In this document: positions 42,851-52,619 of the stretch, piece by piece
Layout of the letters: every line of letters begins with the position of its first letter
Numbering within the stretch: position 1 is the stretch's first letter
Assembly (NCBI GenBank): GCA_023454175.1
Contig: JAEXRW010000025.1
Location: forward strand, 558,001-622,000
Direction: 5' to 3'
DNA from: Bacillota bacterium
Lineage (GTDB): Bacteria > Bacillota > Clostridia > Christensenellales > JAEXRW01
Length of the DNA stretch: 64,000 nucleotides
Program-made: the position numbers and the translations under genes
The notes under the pieces: generated by a model
Database searches by the model: none
What the model was told of the DNA's origin: nothing
What the model saw: the letters and a program-made list of their open reading frames with translations, nothing else

Positions 42851-44470
42851 TCACTCACTTATCGGTGGGGGGATGTCCAGGAATTGGATCCCCTTGTTTT
42901 TCTCCATGGCCATTTTCAAAGACCATTGATCCCGGAAAAGTACCACAGGTCTTTTATACTGGTCTGCTACAAGGGTGGCGCTGTCTGTATAGCCCAGAAT
43001 ATCCTTCGTAACGCTTTCAGTGATGACCCATCTTGCCAGTGAATATGGCAGCCGCTCGATTACGATATCCACGCCGTACTCACTTTTCATTCTTGACTCC
43101 AATACTTCATATTGCAGCACGCCCACGACCCCTATGGTGAGGTTCTCCACACCGATATTGGGCTGCTTGAATACCTGTATGGCGCCTTCCTCTGAAATCT
43201 GTTGTATGCCTTTGAGAAACTGTTTTCGCTTCATGGCATTCGGGGATTTGACCACGGCGAAATGCTCTGCAGGAAACATCGGTATTCCATCAAACTTGAA
43301 TTCCGCATTGCCTGTATGGAATGTATCTCCGATATTGAAGAGCCCCGGATCGAAAACCCCGATGATATCCCCCGCATATGCCTCTTCCACGATCGTCCTG
43401 TCCTGGGCAAAGAACTGCTGCGGCTGCGTAAGGCGAATGGTCTTCCCTGTTCTTGAGTGGTTTACTTCGATCCCTTTTTCAAACTTTCCGGAACATATCC
43501 TGATAAACGCGATCCTGTCCCGATGGGCCGGGTCCATATTGGCCTGTATCTTGAAAACGAAGCCGGAAAAGTCATCGCTGTCCGGTCGAACGGAAAAGGT
43601 ATCATTGCTTTTGCTTTGCGGCGATGGCGCGATGTTGATGAATTCTTCAAGGAATTGCTGGACACCGAAATTGGTTAATGCGCTTCCGAAAAACATCGGG
43701 GTCAATTCCCCGTTTAATACCTTTTGCAGGTCAAATTCATCACCTGCGATTTCCAGCAGGGCGACCTCTTCACACAGCTTGTTATAGAGGCCTTCCCCCA
43801 GCAGGCATTTGATCTTTTCATCCTTTACATTGCCGGTGTTGGATGCGAGTATCTTCTCACCGTGTCCGTCCGCTTCAAAAAGCTCGATCTGGGCAAGCTT
43901 GCGGTTGAAGACACCCCGGAAATCCCCTTCATCGCCCACAGGCCAGTTCATCGGGCAGGAGCGTATGCCCAGCGTGTTTTCGATTTCCTCCATCAGGTCA
44001 AACGGATTCTTGCAAAACCTGTCCAGTTTGTTGATAAACGTAAAGATCGGTATTCCGCGCTTTCGGCATACATGAAACAGTTTCTTCGTCTGTTCTTCAA
44101 CGCCTTTTGCTCCGTCTATCAGCATAACAGCGCTGTCAGCCGCGATCAGTGTCCTGTAAGTATCCTCGCTGAAGTCCTGATGGCCCGGTGTGTCCAATAT
44201 GTTTATACGGTAGCCGTTGTAATCGAAATTCAAAACGCTGGAGGTTACCGAGATGCCCCTTTCCTTTTCGATATCCATCCAGTCGGACGTGGCAAATTTC
44301 TTTGCCTTTCTTCCCTTCACCGTACCCGCCAGCCTGATGGCCCCGCCGTAAAGCAGCAGTTTCTCAGTCATCGTCGTTTTACCCGCATCCGGGTGTGATA
44401 TGATGGCGAAGGTCTTCCTGCGCCTTGCTTCAGATGCTAATGAATTGCCGTTGATATTTACCCACTCCAT
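42851..44470 (-). CDS. prfC: Peptide chain release factor 3
   Basis: A 539-aa translational GTPase that recycles RF1/RF2 from the ribosome after termination. G1 is SHPDAGKTTM, the switch II region DTPGHQDFSEDTYR, G4 FINKLDR. The RF3-specific central and C-terminal domains are present (MFFGSALTNFGVQQFLEEF, VVGVLQYEVLESRMKSEYGVD). Length is usual. It is a monocistronic gene with its own promoter; a hairpin with a T-run in the leader may attenuate it. Confidence 0.95.
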   Translation of the reverse strand: MEWVNINGNSLASEARRRKTFAIISHPDAGKTTMTEKLLLYGGAIRLAGTVKGRKAKKFATSDWMDIEKERGISVTSSVLNFDYNGYRINILDTPGHQDFSEDTYRTLIAADSAVMLIDGAKGVEEQTKKLFHVCRKRGIPIFTFINKLDRFCKNPFDLMEEIENTLGIRSCPMNWPVGDEGDFRGVFNRKLAQIELFEADGHGEKILASNTGNVKDEKIKCLLGEGLYNKLCEEVALLEIAGDEFDLQKVLNGELTPMFFGSALTNFGVQQFLEEFINIAPSPQSKSNDTFSVRPDSDDFSGFVFKIQANMDPAHRDRIAFIRICSGKFEKGIEVNHSRTGKTIRLTQPQQFFAQDRTIVEEAYAGDIIGVFDPGLFNIGDTFHTGNAEFKFDGIPMFPAEHFAVVKSPNAMKRKQFLKGIQQISEEGAIQVFKQPNIGVENLTIGVVGVLQYEVLESRMKSEYGVDIVIERLPYSLARWVITESVTKDILGYTDSATLVADQYKRPVVLFRDQWSLKMAMEKNKGIQFLDIPPPISE

Positions 44471-44855
44471 TACTGCGAATTTGAAAAACCCAATGAAAAG
44501 AGGCTCCGTGACGAGTCTCCCATACTTGCATGTATTCGTATGATTTCAACCTTAAACACTATAATATATTATGTTGCACGATACAATCAAAATAAACATG
44601 AAAAACGATCTGGTATTGATATATTTCATTCCTGGTTGCAAGTAAAAATGGCCCGGTGTGTTGATTACCGCAATTCCGTTTGAATTTCCATATATTGTTT
44701 AATGCGCTTGGAGGAAAATCAAAATGCTAACGGGCGGCCTTTCCGGGGTGCGCAATACCAGTGTGATAGCTGTGGTCCTGGTGGTGGAGTCGAGCTGATC
44801 ATGAAAATGATTCATGAAGACACGAACATGCTTGAAAAAACCGGTTGGATCGGGT
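44471..44855. other. Gap holding the prfC leader
   Basis: Contains the prfC promoter (separate entry) and, between promoter and gene, a hairpin at 44501-44519 (GAGACTC / GAGCCTC on the minus strand, one mismatch) followed by TTTTCATT, a possible weak attenuator. The right part shows no gene. A 72-codon frame at 44702 lacks a ribosome site and runs antisense into the transpeptidase gene. Confidence 0.4.
44561..44590 (-). promoter_or_regulatory. prfC promoter
   Basis: On the minus strand TTGATT (44585-44590), 18-base spacer, TATTAT (44561-44566), about 90 bases upstream of the start codon. Confidence 0.6.
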
Positions 44856-45920
44856 TCATACCGGCGGTGGCAGCAGCACGATCGGCAGCACCGGGTCGCG
44901 GGCCTTTTTATTGGTTATGACCACGGTGGTTCCGGGCGCGCAGTTTTCATAGATCCACTTCGCGTCCGGGGGCAGCAAGCGGATGCACCCGTGAGACACG
45001 GCAGTGCCCAGATCATCGTAGGATGGCATATACGGATATTTGTCACTGCGTGTTTTGTAAAGGATCGAGTGGAAGTATATGCCCCGGACTATCCTGGTCC
45101 AGTACTGCGCGTAGATATCGTAATTCACGAAGTACCCAAAGCGTACTTTTCTGCCAGCCAGTTTGAAGGTGCCTGTTGGTGTGCGGCGGCCGCTCATCCC
45201 GGTAGAACAGATCATATATCGATAGGGTACGTTATGCTTTCCATCCGTCCCTTTGACGTATGCCGTTACGTATTGGTTTATCAGGTCCACTTCTATCCTG
45301 TAGGTGTTGGATGGTGGCAGCGCGGCAGGTTTTGGCGGGGATTTACGCGTCCCGTCGTCGTCGATCAGCTGCTTGAAGCTCATGAATACGGAAGGTGCCA
45401 GGTCCTTGTAGGGGGTCATGTCGGGTTTGTCCGGGTACGACCGGCGCACATGTATTGTATAGGTCTTTCTTGTGGTTTTGTTTTGAGCCGTTACGGTGAT
45501 CTTTATTGTTTTGCTTTGCCCTTTCATTAACCGAATGGTGCGGCTTGCCTTTTTGTTGTTCACGTAGAAGCTGTATCTGGCTGCGCTGTCCGACCTATGA
45601 GGGGTTATTTTCAGGTATTTTTTATTATAGGGGATGGTGATATTGTATTGGGTGGTGCCCGGGTCAAACACCGGGGAGATAGCTGCCCATTTGCTCAGTG
45701 TAAGGCTGGAAAGATCCGCATTGCTCCTCTTCTTCTTTGGCGCGGTGATTCCCAGAGGCTGTGCGCTGCTGCCCGATGTGAGGACGGGGCTTTGGGCACA
45801 TCCGGTACTTGACTCTGCCTTGTTCCCTGAGGCCTGGGCATCCGGAAGCGTTCCGGCTATGAGCAGGGTCACAACCGTAAAGGCCACGATCATCTTCCAG
45901 GGATGTTTCGGATGATTCAT
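44856..45920 (-). CDS. L,D-transpeptidase (YkuD) with cadherin-like domain
   Basis: A 354-aa exported protein. A signal peptide (KMIVAFTVVTLLIAGTLPDAQA) leads to a low-complexity linker, then a cadherin-like beta-sandwich at about 65-160 (LSSLTLSKW, FDPGTTQYNITIPYN, TRKTYTIHVRRS), which usually mediates carbohydrate or surface contact. The catalytic YkuD domain covers about 205-340 (YRIEVDLINQYVTAYV) with active-site SHGCIRL and preceding His. Such enzymes make 3-3 crosslinks in peptidoglycan or spore cortex, or attach proteins to it. It has its own promoter. Role in vegetative or spore wall is undecided. Confidence 0.92.
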   Translation of the reverse strand: MNHPKHPWKMIVAFTVVTLLIAGTLPDAQASGNKAESSTGCAQSPVLTSGSSAQPLGITAPKKKRSNADLSSLTLSKWAAISPVFDPGTTQYNITIPYNKKYLKITPHRSDSAARYSFYVNNKKASRTIRLMKGQSKTIKITVTAQNKTTRKTYTIHVRRSYPDKPDMTPYKDLAPSVFMSFKQLIDDDGTRKSPPKPAALPPSNTYRIEVDLINQYVTAYVKGTDGKHNVPYRYMICSTGMSGRRTPTGTFKLAGRKVRFGYFVNYDIYAQYWTRIVRGIYFHSILYKTRSDKYPYMPSYDDLGTAVSHGCIRLLPPDAKWIYENCAPGTTVVITNKKARDPVLPIVLLPPPV

Positions 45921-46439
45921 ATCCCTCGATCCCCCCGAAAATAATGATTACTTGCTACCGCTCTTTGGATCAGTCACCTTCTAAATAGTATCGTTTTTGA
46001 AATTGGCACACAATTCTTTCGACAATACAACAGCTTATCTGATAATAATTGCGCATATATTTTCCGGCCAATCGGTTTGTGGGCTTCCTGTTTGCACCCG
46101 CTCACCTCACTGAGCAGCCGTCAAGACCCTCTGTTGCAGGGAACTTGTGATGCGCCCAGGGCATTGCTTTTTATGGAGGCGAGCCGGTATGTATAGCCGC
46201 AATTATTGTCATGCCATCAACCTGTTCGATTGAATAATTTGCCGCTCCGTTTGCCTGCAAATTGAAATTGATGGCTTATCCATTCCACCCTTGATGCCTT
46301 GGTTCAAATGCCTTTTTATCGTCCAGCATGGAGTTGCAATGGATATGATGGCATTGCCGGTATGATACGCAAATATCCTGCTTTTTGGCACCGTCAGTGA
46401 TATAATAGGATTCGGACAAACCATTGCAGGGAGGTTTTT
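45921..46439. other. Divergent gap between the transpeptidase and FAD oxidoreductase genes
   Basis: About 520 bases without a supported gene. It has the transpeptidase promoter at its left and, at 46401-46406, a TATAAT with extended TG that is the best -10 for the oxidoreductase gene. A minus-strand frame of 137 codons (46209-46622) is antisense to that gene and has no ribosome site. Confidence 0.4.
45985..46013 (-). promoter_or_regulatory. L,D-transpeptidase promoter
   Basis: On the minus strand TTGTGT (46008-46013), 17-base spacer, TACTAT (45985-45990), about 65 bases before the start codon. Confidence 0.55.
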
Positions 46440-47816
46440 ATGAAAAGCAGGTTTTTGAAATACGATGTGGCCATTATCGGCGGCGGGATCAGCGGCTTGA
46501 TGGCAGCGCACAGGCTTTCTGTCTCGCAGCCGTCCCTGAAGATCATTCTGATCGAAAAAGGCGCTTCCCTGGACACCCGCAGCTGCCCGATGATCACGCA
46601 GAAATCCAGTTCGTGCAGGCATTGCGAGCGGTGCTCCATCATGGAGGGCATGGCAGGCGCCGGCGCCTTCAGCGACGGCAAGTATGTGATATCCACCGAA
46701 TATGGCGGGTGGCTGACTGACTATATACCTTCAGTTACCGTATTGGACTATATTGAACAGGCCGATGCGCTGCTCGTGGGTTACGGCGCATCTACCGAAT
46801 GCTACTCGCCGGATGATGAACTGAAGAAGCTCTGCCTGCAGCACGACCTGCATATGCAGCAGGCCAAGCTGAAGCACCTTGGGACCGACGCCAATTACGA
46901 TACGATGAAACGCATGATCCAGGATATCGAGCAGCGCGTGGAGATCCTCACGCGCACCGAGGTGACGGATGTTGACAGGCAGTCGCATACCATCACCACG
47001 CCGGAAGGCGAATTAACGGCGGACGTGATTGTTTTTGCGGTGGGCCGGGTGGGGAGCCGTTCGTTTGCGCACTGGTGCAAAAAGAACGGCATTGAGATGA
47101 CCAACAACCAGGTGGATATCGGAGTACGCATCGAGCTTCCCTCCATCATCTGGGACCATTTTTCCAGCAAGATCTACGAGCCGAAGATATGGTACCGCAG
47201 CAAGGTCTACGGGGACATCACGCGTATGTTCTGCTTCAATGAGCGCGGGAGCGTCGTGATGGAAAATACGGGGGGCGTTTTGACCGTGAACGGCCATTCC
47301 TACAAGGATGAGGTCAAAAAGACGGCGAATTCCAATTTTGCCCTGCTCAGCACCATCAAGTTTACGCAGCCGTTCAAGGACCCCATCGAGTATGCGCGGT
47401 ATGTGGCGTCCCTGGCCAATCTCATCAGCGGCGGCAGCGTGCTCGTACAAAAGTTTGGAGACCTGCAGACCGGGCGCAGGACCGATGCATCCCGGCTCAA
47501 AAAATCCACCACCATCCCCACGTTGGATGTGGTGCCGGGCGATCTGAGCCTGTGCATGCCCAAAAGGCAGCTCGACAATATCATTGAGACGTTATATGCC
47601 TTGAATAAAGTGGCGCCGGGAACTGCCAACCACGATACGCTTCTCTACGGGATCGAATGCAAGTATTACTCGGCCAGGCCGTCGTCGGAAGATTTCGAGC
47701 TATCAGGTTGCCGTGATATCTACGCCGTGGGCGATGGGGCCGGCTTTACCCGCTCGCTTTCGCATGCGGCGGCACATGGGTTATATGTAGCCGATAAGAT
47801 CATCAGGAAAGGCTGA
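46440..47816 (+). CDS. FAD-dependent oxidoreductase (COG2509-like)
   Basis: A 458-aa flavoprotein. The dinucleotide-binding motif is near the N-terminus (YDVAIIGGGISGLMAAHRL) with the acidic end of strand two at LIEKG. A Cys-rich stretch, SSCRHCERCSIMEGMAGAGAFSDGK, is typical of the COG2509 dehydrogenase group. C-terminal GD motif DIYAVGDGAGFTRSLSHAAAHGLYVAD binds the flavin ribityl chain. The substrate of this family is unknown. GGGAGG precedes the ATG. A terminator follows, then the second LTD-CotH gene. Confidence 0.88.
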   Translation: MKSRFLKYDVAIIGGGISGLMAAHRLSVSQPSLKIILIEKGASLDTRSCPMITQKSSSCRHCERCSIMEGMAGAGAFSDGKYVISTEYGGWLTDYIPSVTVLDYIEQADALLVGYGASTECYSPDDELKKLCLQHDLHMQQAKLKHLGTDANYDTMKRMIQDIEQRVEILTRTEVTDVDRQSHTITTPEGELTADVIVFAVGRVGSRSFAHWCKKNGIEMTNNQVDIGVRIELPSIIWDHFSSKIYEPKIWYRSKVYGDITRMFCFNERGSVVMENTGGVLTVNGHSYKDEVKKTANSNFALLSTIKFTQPFKDPIEYARYVASLANLISGGSVLVQKFGDLQTGRRTDASRLKKSTTIPTLDVVPGDLSLCMPKRQLDNIIETLYALNKVAPGTANHDTLLYGIECKYYSARPSSEDFELSGCRDIYAVGDGAGFTRSLSHAAAHGLYVADKIIRKG

Positions 47817-47880
47817 TATACGCGTCAAGAAATAAACAGGCTCATGGATAAGAAAGAATAATCGCTGGTTCCTCCGGCAA

Positions 47881-47910
47881 AAATACCCTTCATGTGAAGG
47901 GTATTTTTTA
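47881..47910 (+). terminator. Terminator after the FAD oxidoreductase gene
   Basis: A 10-bp stem ATACCCTTCA / TGAAGGGTAT with a two-base loop and TTTTTT tail, 65 bases past the stop codon. It also stands just upstream of the second LTD-CotH gene. Confidence 0.9.
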
Positions 47911-47955
47911 TCTGTTGATTTTTTATTATCCGCTGCAAGGATTTGAAAGGAAAGC

Positions 47956-50946
47956 ATGAAATCTGGAACCCACTGGATAGCAGTCACCGCCCTCGCCCTG
48001 GCATTGTTCCTTGCGGTCGCTTTAAATACTTCTGTCGGCGGACTTTTCGGCGGGAATACCGCAGGCAATGGATCCCCATCAGGCAGCGCATCGAATGGTT
48101 CTTCAACCATGGGTGCTACAGGCGTTTCAGCAGCAGCCGGCAGCACCCTTCCGGATGGCAATGACATCTATATCAATGAAGTGGTTACTGCCAATCATGG
48201 CACCCTCCTGGATAACGATTATGGCGCGCCCGACTGGATAGAGCTCTATAATCCCACCGGCAGGGATATCAACATCGGAAATTATGCCCTTTCGGATGAT
48301 GAAAACGATCCGGCGAAATTCCTCTTCCCGGATATGATCATTTCGGCGCATCAATACCTGCTGGTTTATGCCGCAAATAAGCTGGATAGCGCAACCTGCA
48401 AGAACCCCGCCACAGGCTTTAAACTGGCTTCAAGGGGCCTCACCCTGTTCTTGATGTCATCGCAGGGTGCCTCCCTGCAGAAGCTCTCCATTCCCGCGTT
48501 GGCGGCCGATGTCTCCTATGCCTATGACGGCCATTCGGCATTCGGCCTGAATAACCGGCCCACACCCGGTCAGGCAAATTCATCCATACAGGCAAAAAAG
48601 GATGCCATGACGGCCATGCCCGGTTCATCGCCTTTGCGCATAACGGAAGTATTGATGGAGAATACGTTATCCATTGCGGACAGCAGGGGTGAGCGTGAGC
48701 CATGGGTTGAAGTGAGCAATGTCTCCGGGGAACCTGTTCAGCTGGGAAACTATGCCCTCTCGGATGTCAGTGATAAATATAACAAATGGACCTTCCCCCA
48801 GCTCCTGCTGATTCCCGGGGAAAGTGAACTGGTTTTCTGTTCCGGCCAGGGCACGGAGGCGGCCAAGGGCGGAGAACTGCATACGGATTTCAAGTTGGAT
48901 CCAGCCGACGAAGGCATCTATCTTACGAATTTGGTGGATATGGAGCAGCAGTCCGTGGGTATCCCCAAAGGGTCGAAGGAGAACGTTTCATACGGCTTGC
49001 AGGATGGGAAATGGCGCTTCTTTCCCCGTCCCACGCCCGGGACGCCCAATACCGGCAAGGGGTATGCCTCCATGGCGGATTTGAAGGTTCTGGATCTCAC
49101 GGGTATATGGATCAATGAAGTCTGCGCGGTGCAGGCATACGGGTCTGCGGGTGAAGACTGGATAGAGATAGCCAATGGCGGCGCTGCAGGCATCAGTCTG
49201 AAGGGATATTATCTCAGCGACGATATTGACAACCTGAAAAAATACAGCATCGGTGGCGTGTCCATTCCCGCAGGCGGATCCTCCGTGATTTCCGCCACCG
49301 CCGATTCCGCACGGCAAAAGGATGGCGTATTGCCCTTCGGCCTTTCCGGATCGGGGGAAACGTTGATCCTATCATCCCCGCAGGGAGTGATCGTTGATAC
49401 TTTCGATACAGGCGTCCTTCGCGCAGGATATACCAGCGGGCGGGCAAAAAACGATGCTTCCGGTGAAAGGGTGTTGTTTGACCGGCCCACGCCCGGCGCG
49501 GCCAATGCTCCCCCTGCAGGCAGGGCATTTACCCGGCAGCCCGTCTTCTCGCTGCCCGGAGGTTTTCAGGTCGGCCCGGTACGGCTTTCCATCACCTGCC
49601 CCGATACCGGAGCCAGGATCTATTATACGCTGGATGGCAGCGCGCCCACACCGCGCAGTTCCCTGTACTCGGCGCCCATATCCATTACGAAAAATACCCC
49701 TGTGCGCGCCATCGCCTGCGCCCCGGCGAGGCTTCCCAGTGAAGCAACTGCCGCCACCTATCTTTTCGGGCAGCGCCGGACCGTGCCTGTATTTTGCATC
49801 ACCGGGGATGAGGCGGCGCTGAAAAAAATACTCCAGAACAGCAGGCTGGGCCGCAAGCCGGAGATACCTGCCTATATCGAGTACTATGATAGTGATGGGC
49901 GTCTGGGCGTTTCATTTGCGTCCGGGCTGCGTGCCAAAGGGCGTGCTTCCCTGTCCAATCCGCAGAAATCACTGGTGATACGTCTCCGAAGCGACTACGG
50001 TACCGGCAGCGTCACATATCCTTTTTTCCCGGGCAGCGGGATCGATACGTTTTCCGCGCTCGCCCTTCGAAATGCCGGCCAGGACAACCGTGCCTCCAGG
50101 ATCCACGATTCCTACTTTGCCAGGGTATTCAGGGGGATGAATGTGGATTCGATCGAGACGCGGACTGTGGTAGCCTATATCAACGGAAAGTACTACGGCC
50201 TTTTCGATCTGGACGAGGAACAGAACGCCGACTACCTTGCGCAGCATTACGGCCTCGATCCCCACGCCATCGATATGATCGAACGCAACAATACCGTCAT
50301 GGATGGCGATGTGAAGGAGTTTCTGAGGGTCAGGCAGGCCGCCCGTAAGTGGAATATGAAGGATGATGCAGTCTTCGCGGAATTTTCCAAACTGGTGGAC
50401 GTGGATGCGTGCATGGACTATCTCATCGCCCAGATTTACTTTGGAAATGGAGACGTGATCAACCAGCGGTTTTGGCGCGCACGGGACTATTCCGTGAAAT
50501 GGCGGCCCATACTGTATGACCTGGATTGGTGCATGCGGTTCAATACCGCCGGCCGCAATGTCTTCAGGCGGTATTTTAACCCGGGTGGTTCCATAGCAGG
50601 CAACGGCGCCGTCACGTATATGGATATCTTCTGCGCGCTGCGCAGGAACAAGGGCTGGTGCGATCGTTTCGTGGAGCGGTTCGTCCAGCTTTCCGTCACG
50701 CAGTTCAGCACCGGCCGGATCCTCGGCATCTTCGATCAAATGGTTGCAGGCATGGAGCCCGAAATGCCGCTGCACATCGGCAGGTTCCATACCCCCCGAA
50801 GCATGGCGGCATGGAAGAACGAGCTGGGCAAACTCCGCAGGGCCCTCGAAAAACGTCAAAACATTGTTCTCGCCCAGCTGCAAAGGTATTTCAGCGTGAG
50901 CAAAACCAGGCTGAAGGTATATATGGACAAATATGCGAAGCAATGA
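47956..50946 (+). CDS. Membrane-anchored lamin-tail / CotH kinase-like protein, copy 2
   Basis: A 996-aa paralogue of the protein at 21843, with the same domain order: N-terminal helix (TALALALFLAVAL), Ser/Gly-rich linker, lamin-tail domains starting near residues 70 (IYINEVV), 227 (ITEVLM) and 384 (WINEVCAV), a chitobiase C-terminal-like sandwich near 530-605 (IYYTLDGSAPTPRSSLY), and a CotH domain from about 610. CotH motifs are LRAKGRASLSNPQKSLVIRL, YINGKYYGLFDLDEEQN and the D-x-D in LYDLDWCM (D854, D856). AAAGGAAAGC precedes the ATG. It lies between an FAD enzyme and spoIVA, a spore-coat gene; a spore-surface role is inferred. Confidence 0.88.
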   Translation: MKSGTHWIAVTALALALFLAVALNTSVGGLFGGNTAGNGSPSGSASNGSSTMGATGVSAAAGSTLPDGNDIYINEVVTANHGTLLDNDYGAPDWIELYNPTGRDINIGNYALSDDENDPAKFLFPDMIISAHQYLLVYAANKLDSATCKNPATGFKLASRGLTLFLMSSQGASLQKLSIPALAADVSYAYDGHSAFGLNNRPTPGQANSSIQAKKDAMTAMPGSSPLRITEVLMENTLSIADSRGEREPWVEVSNVSGEPVQLGNYALSDVSDKYNKWTFPQLLLIPGESELVFCSGQGTEAAKGGELHTDFKLDPADEGIYLTNLVDMEQQSVGIPKGSKENVSYGLQDGKWRFFPRPTPGTPNTGKGYASMADLKVLDLTGIWINEVCAVQAYGSAGEDWIEIANGGAAGISLKGYYLSDDIDNLKKYSIGGVSIPAGGSSVISATADSARQKDGVLPFGLSGSGETLILSSPQGVIVDTFDTGVLRAGYTSGRAKNDASGERVLFDRPTPGAANAPPAGRAFTRQPVFSLPGGFQVGPVRLSITCPDTGARIYYTLDGSAPTPRSSLYSAPISITKNTPVRAIACAPARLPSEATAATYLFGQRRTVPVFCITGDEAALKKILQNSRLGRKPEIPAYIEYYDSDGRLGVSFASGLRAKGRASLSNPQKSLVIRLRSDYGTGSVTYPFFPGSGIDTFSALALRNAGQDNRASRIHDSYFARVFRGMNVDSIETRTVVAYINGKYYGLFDLDEEQNADYLAQHYGLDPHAIDMIERNNTVMDGDVKEFLRVRQAARKWNMKDDAVFAEFSKLVDVDACMDYLIAQIYFGNGDVINQRFWRARDYSVKWRPILYDLDWCMRFNTAGRNVFRRYFNPGGSIAGNGAVTYMDIFCALRRNKGWCDRFVERFVQLSVTQFSTGRILGIFDQMVAGMEPEMPLHIGRFHTPRSMAAWKNELGKLRRALEKRQNIVLAQLQRYFSVSKTRLKVYMDKYAKQ

Positions 50947-51070
50947 CGCAGCCCGTCCGGCAAAGCATTAAGGGTATGCCAGGGCTCTTAGATATCTTCG
51001 GATGAAGGCTGTCACGTCGTATGTTCCCTGTGAAGACTGCAAACCAACCCATTGAGCGATGGAAAAAGCA

Positions 51071-51098
51071 AAAGCCGCCATGCAAAGTGACGGCTTTC
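51071..51098 (-). terminator. spoIVA terminator
   Basis: On the minus strand AAGCCGTCA..TGGCGGCTT (AAGCCG arms plus partial pairing) followed by TTGCTTTTT, 15 bases past the spoIVA stop codon. The stem is short. Confidence 0.7.
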
Positions 51099-51112
51099 TG
51101 TGTAAGCTTGAT

Positions 51113-52591
51113 TTACAGCAGGATGCAGATGATCCCTCCGCTGCCTTCGTTGACGATGCGGTGCAATGTCTCCTGTATCTTCATCTGCGCTTCCTCGGGC
51201 ATTCTGAAAAGCTTGTTGGCCAGTCCGTCCTTTACCATGTCATGCAGGGAGCGTCCGAATATCTGGGTGCCCCACAGCCTGCCCGGGTCGTTCTCGAAAT
51301 CCGACAGGAGGTTTTCCATCATCTCCTGTGATTGCCTCTCGGTGCCTACCACCGGGGCCACCTCTGTCTTGATATCCACGCGGATCATATGCAGTGAAGG
51401 TGCGCTCGCCTTGAGCCGTACGCCGAACCGGTTCCCGTGCCGCACGATTTCTGGCTCCTCCAGTTTCAGTTCGTCGAGGGACGGCGGTACCAGCCCGTAG
51501 CCGGTTTCCCGCACGCTCCTGAGCGCCTGCGCCACCTTGTCGTACTCCCGCTTCGCCGTGACCAGGCCTTTCATGATGGAGACCAGGTGGAAGTCGCTTT
51601 GTATCGGATAGCCGCATTCGTCGCCCAGGATCTTGTAGAAGATGCCTTCCTTCGGCTGGAGGTCAAAGGACATCTCCCCCCTCCCCAGGTTCATTTCGGA
51701 CAATATTGGCTGGTTGATGAAGTCTGTCTCCTGGATATAGTCGGGCAGCGTGGGGCAGTCGCGTACCTTGTCGATCTTCATGATTCCGCTCCGGACGCCG
51801 TCCATTATCCCCGTGATCAGCCAGTGCTCAGGAGAGAGCGCCTGCATCCACATGGGCATTTTGATGATGATCTGCCGGATGGGGAATTCGAAGAGGATCC
51901 TTTCCAGCATCCCGTTCACGTCCTCCGAGGACATGTTCATGACGTCCAGCGACATCACGGGGACCTCGTATTTTTGGGCCAGCGATTCGCGCAGCCTTTC
52001 GGTGGTTTCACTGCGCGGATCGGTCGAATTCAGTACGATGACATAAGGCCTGTTCATCCCCCGCAGTTCATTGACCACCCTTTCTTCCGCTTCGATATAG
52101 CTCGAACGCGGTATATCCGTGATGCTCCCGTCCGTTGTGACCATCACGCCGATGGTTGAATGGTCGCGTATGACCTTTCTTGTCCCCAGTTCTGCAGCAT
52201 CCTCAAACGGGATATCGTAGTCATACCAGGGTGTTCGCACCATTCGCGGGACTTCGTTTTCGAGATAGCCCATCGCGTCTTTTACCATGTAACCCACACA
52301 GTCCACCATGCGCACCCGCATATGGGCTTTATCCGTCAGGCTTACCGGGACGGCCTGGTTGGGGACAAACTTGGGCTGCGTCGTCATTATGGTCCTTCCC
52401 GTTCCGCTCTGGGGCAGCTCGTCGACCACGCGGTCTTTGGCGTAGGAGTCCTCCATGTTTGGCAGGACCAGCAGATCCATCAGCCTTCTGATGAACGTTG
52501 ACTTGCCTGTCCGTACAGGACCTACCACGCCAATATATATATCTCCCCCTGTCCTTTCGGCGATATCCCGGTACAGATCGAACTTATCCAT
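51113..52591 (-). CDS. spoIVA: Stage IV sporulation protein A, spore-coat basement ATPase
   Basis: A 492-aa protein, the same length as B. subtilis SpoIVA. It hydrolyses ATP to polymerise on the forespore outer membrane and base the coat. The P-loop is VVGPVRTGKSTFIRRL with B-site MVDCVGYMVKDAMG. The C-terminal assembly region (FGVRLKASAPSLHMIRVDI) is present. The ATG at 52591 has GGGGGAG upstream; the longer frame has none. A sigma-E-like promoter is directly upstream. This gene is strong evidence for an endospore former. Confidence 0.97.
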   Translation of the reverse strand: MDKFDLYRDIAERTGGDIYIGVVGPVRTGKSTFIRRLMDLLVLPNMEDSYAKDRVVDELPQSGTGRTIMTTQPKFVPNQAVPVSLTDKAHMRVRMVDCVGYMVKDAMGYLENEVPRMVRTPWYDYDIPFEDAAELGTRKVIRDHSTIGVMVTTDGSITDIPRSSYIEAEERVVNELRGMNRPYVIVLNSTDPRSETTERLRESLAQKYEVPVMSLDVMNMSSEDVNGMLERILFEFPIRQIIIKMPMWMQALSPEHWLITGIMDGVRSGIMKIDKVRDCPTLPDYIQETDFINQPILSEMNLGRGEMSFDLQPKEGIFYKILGDECGYPIQSDFHLVSIMKGLVTAKREYDKVAQALRSVRETGYGLVPPSLDELKLEEPEIVRHGNRFGVRLKASAPSLHMIRVDIKTEVAPVVGTERQSQEMMENLLSDFENDPGRLWGTQIFGRSLHDMVKDGLANKLFRMPEEAQMKIQETLHRIVNEGSGGIICILL

Positions 52592-52619
52592 CGAAACTCC
52601 CCCTTGAAAAAATATAACG

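Noticed and set aside
44702..44920. 72-codon plus-strand frame
   Set aside because: No ribosome site and it runs antisense into the transpeptidase gene.
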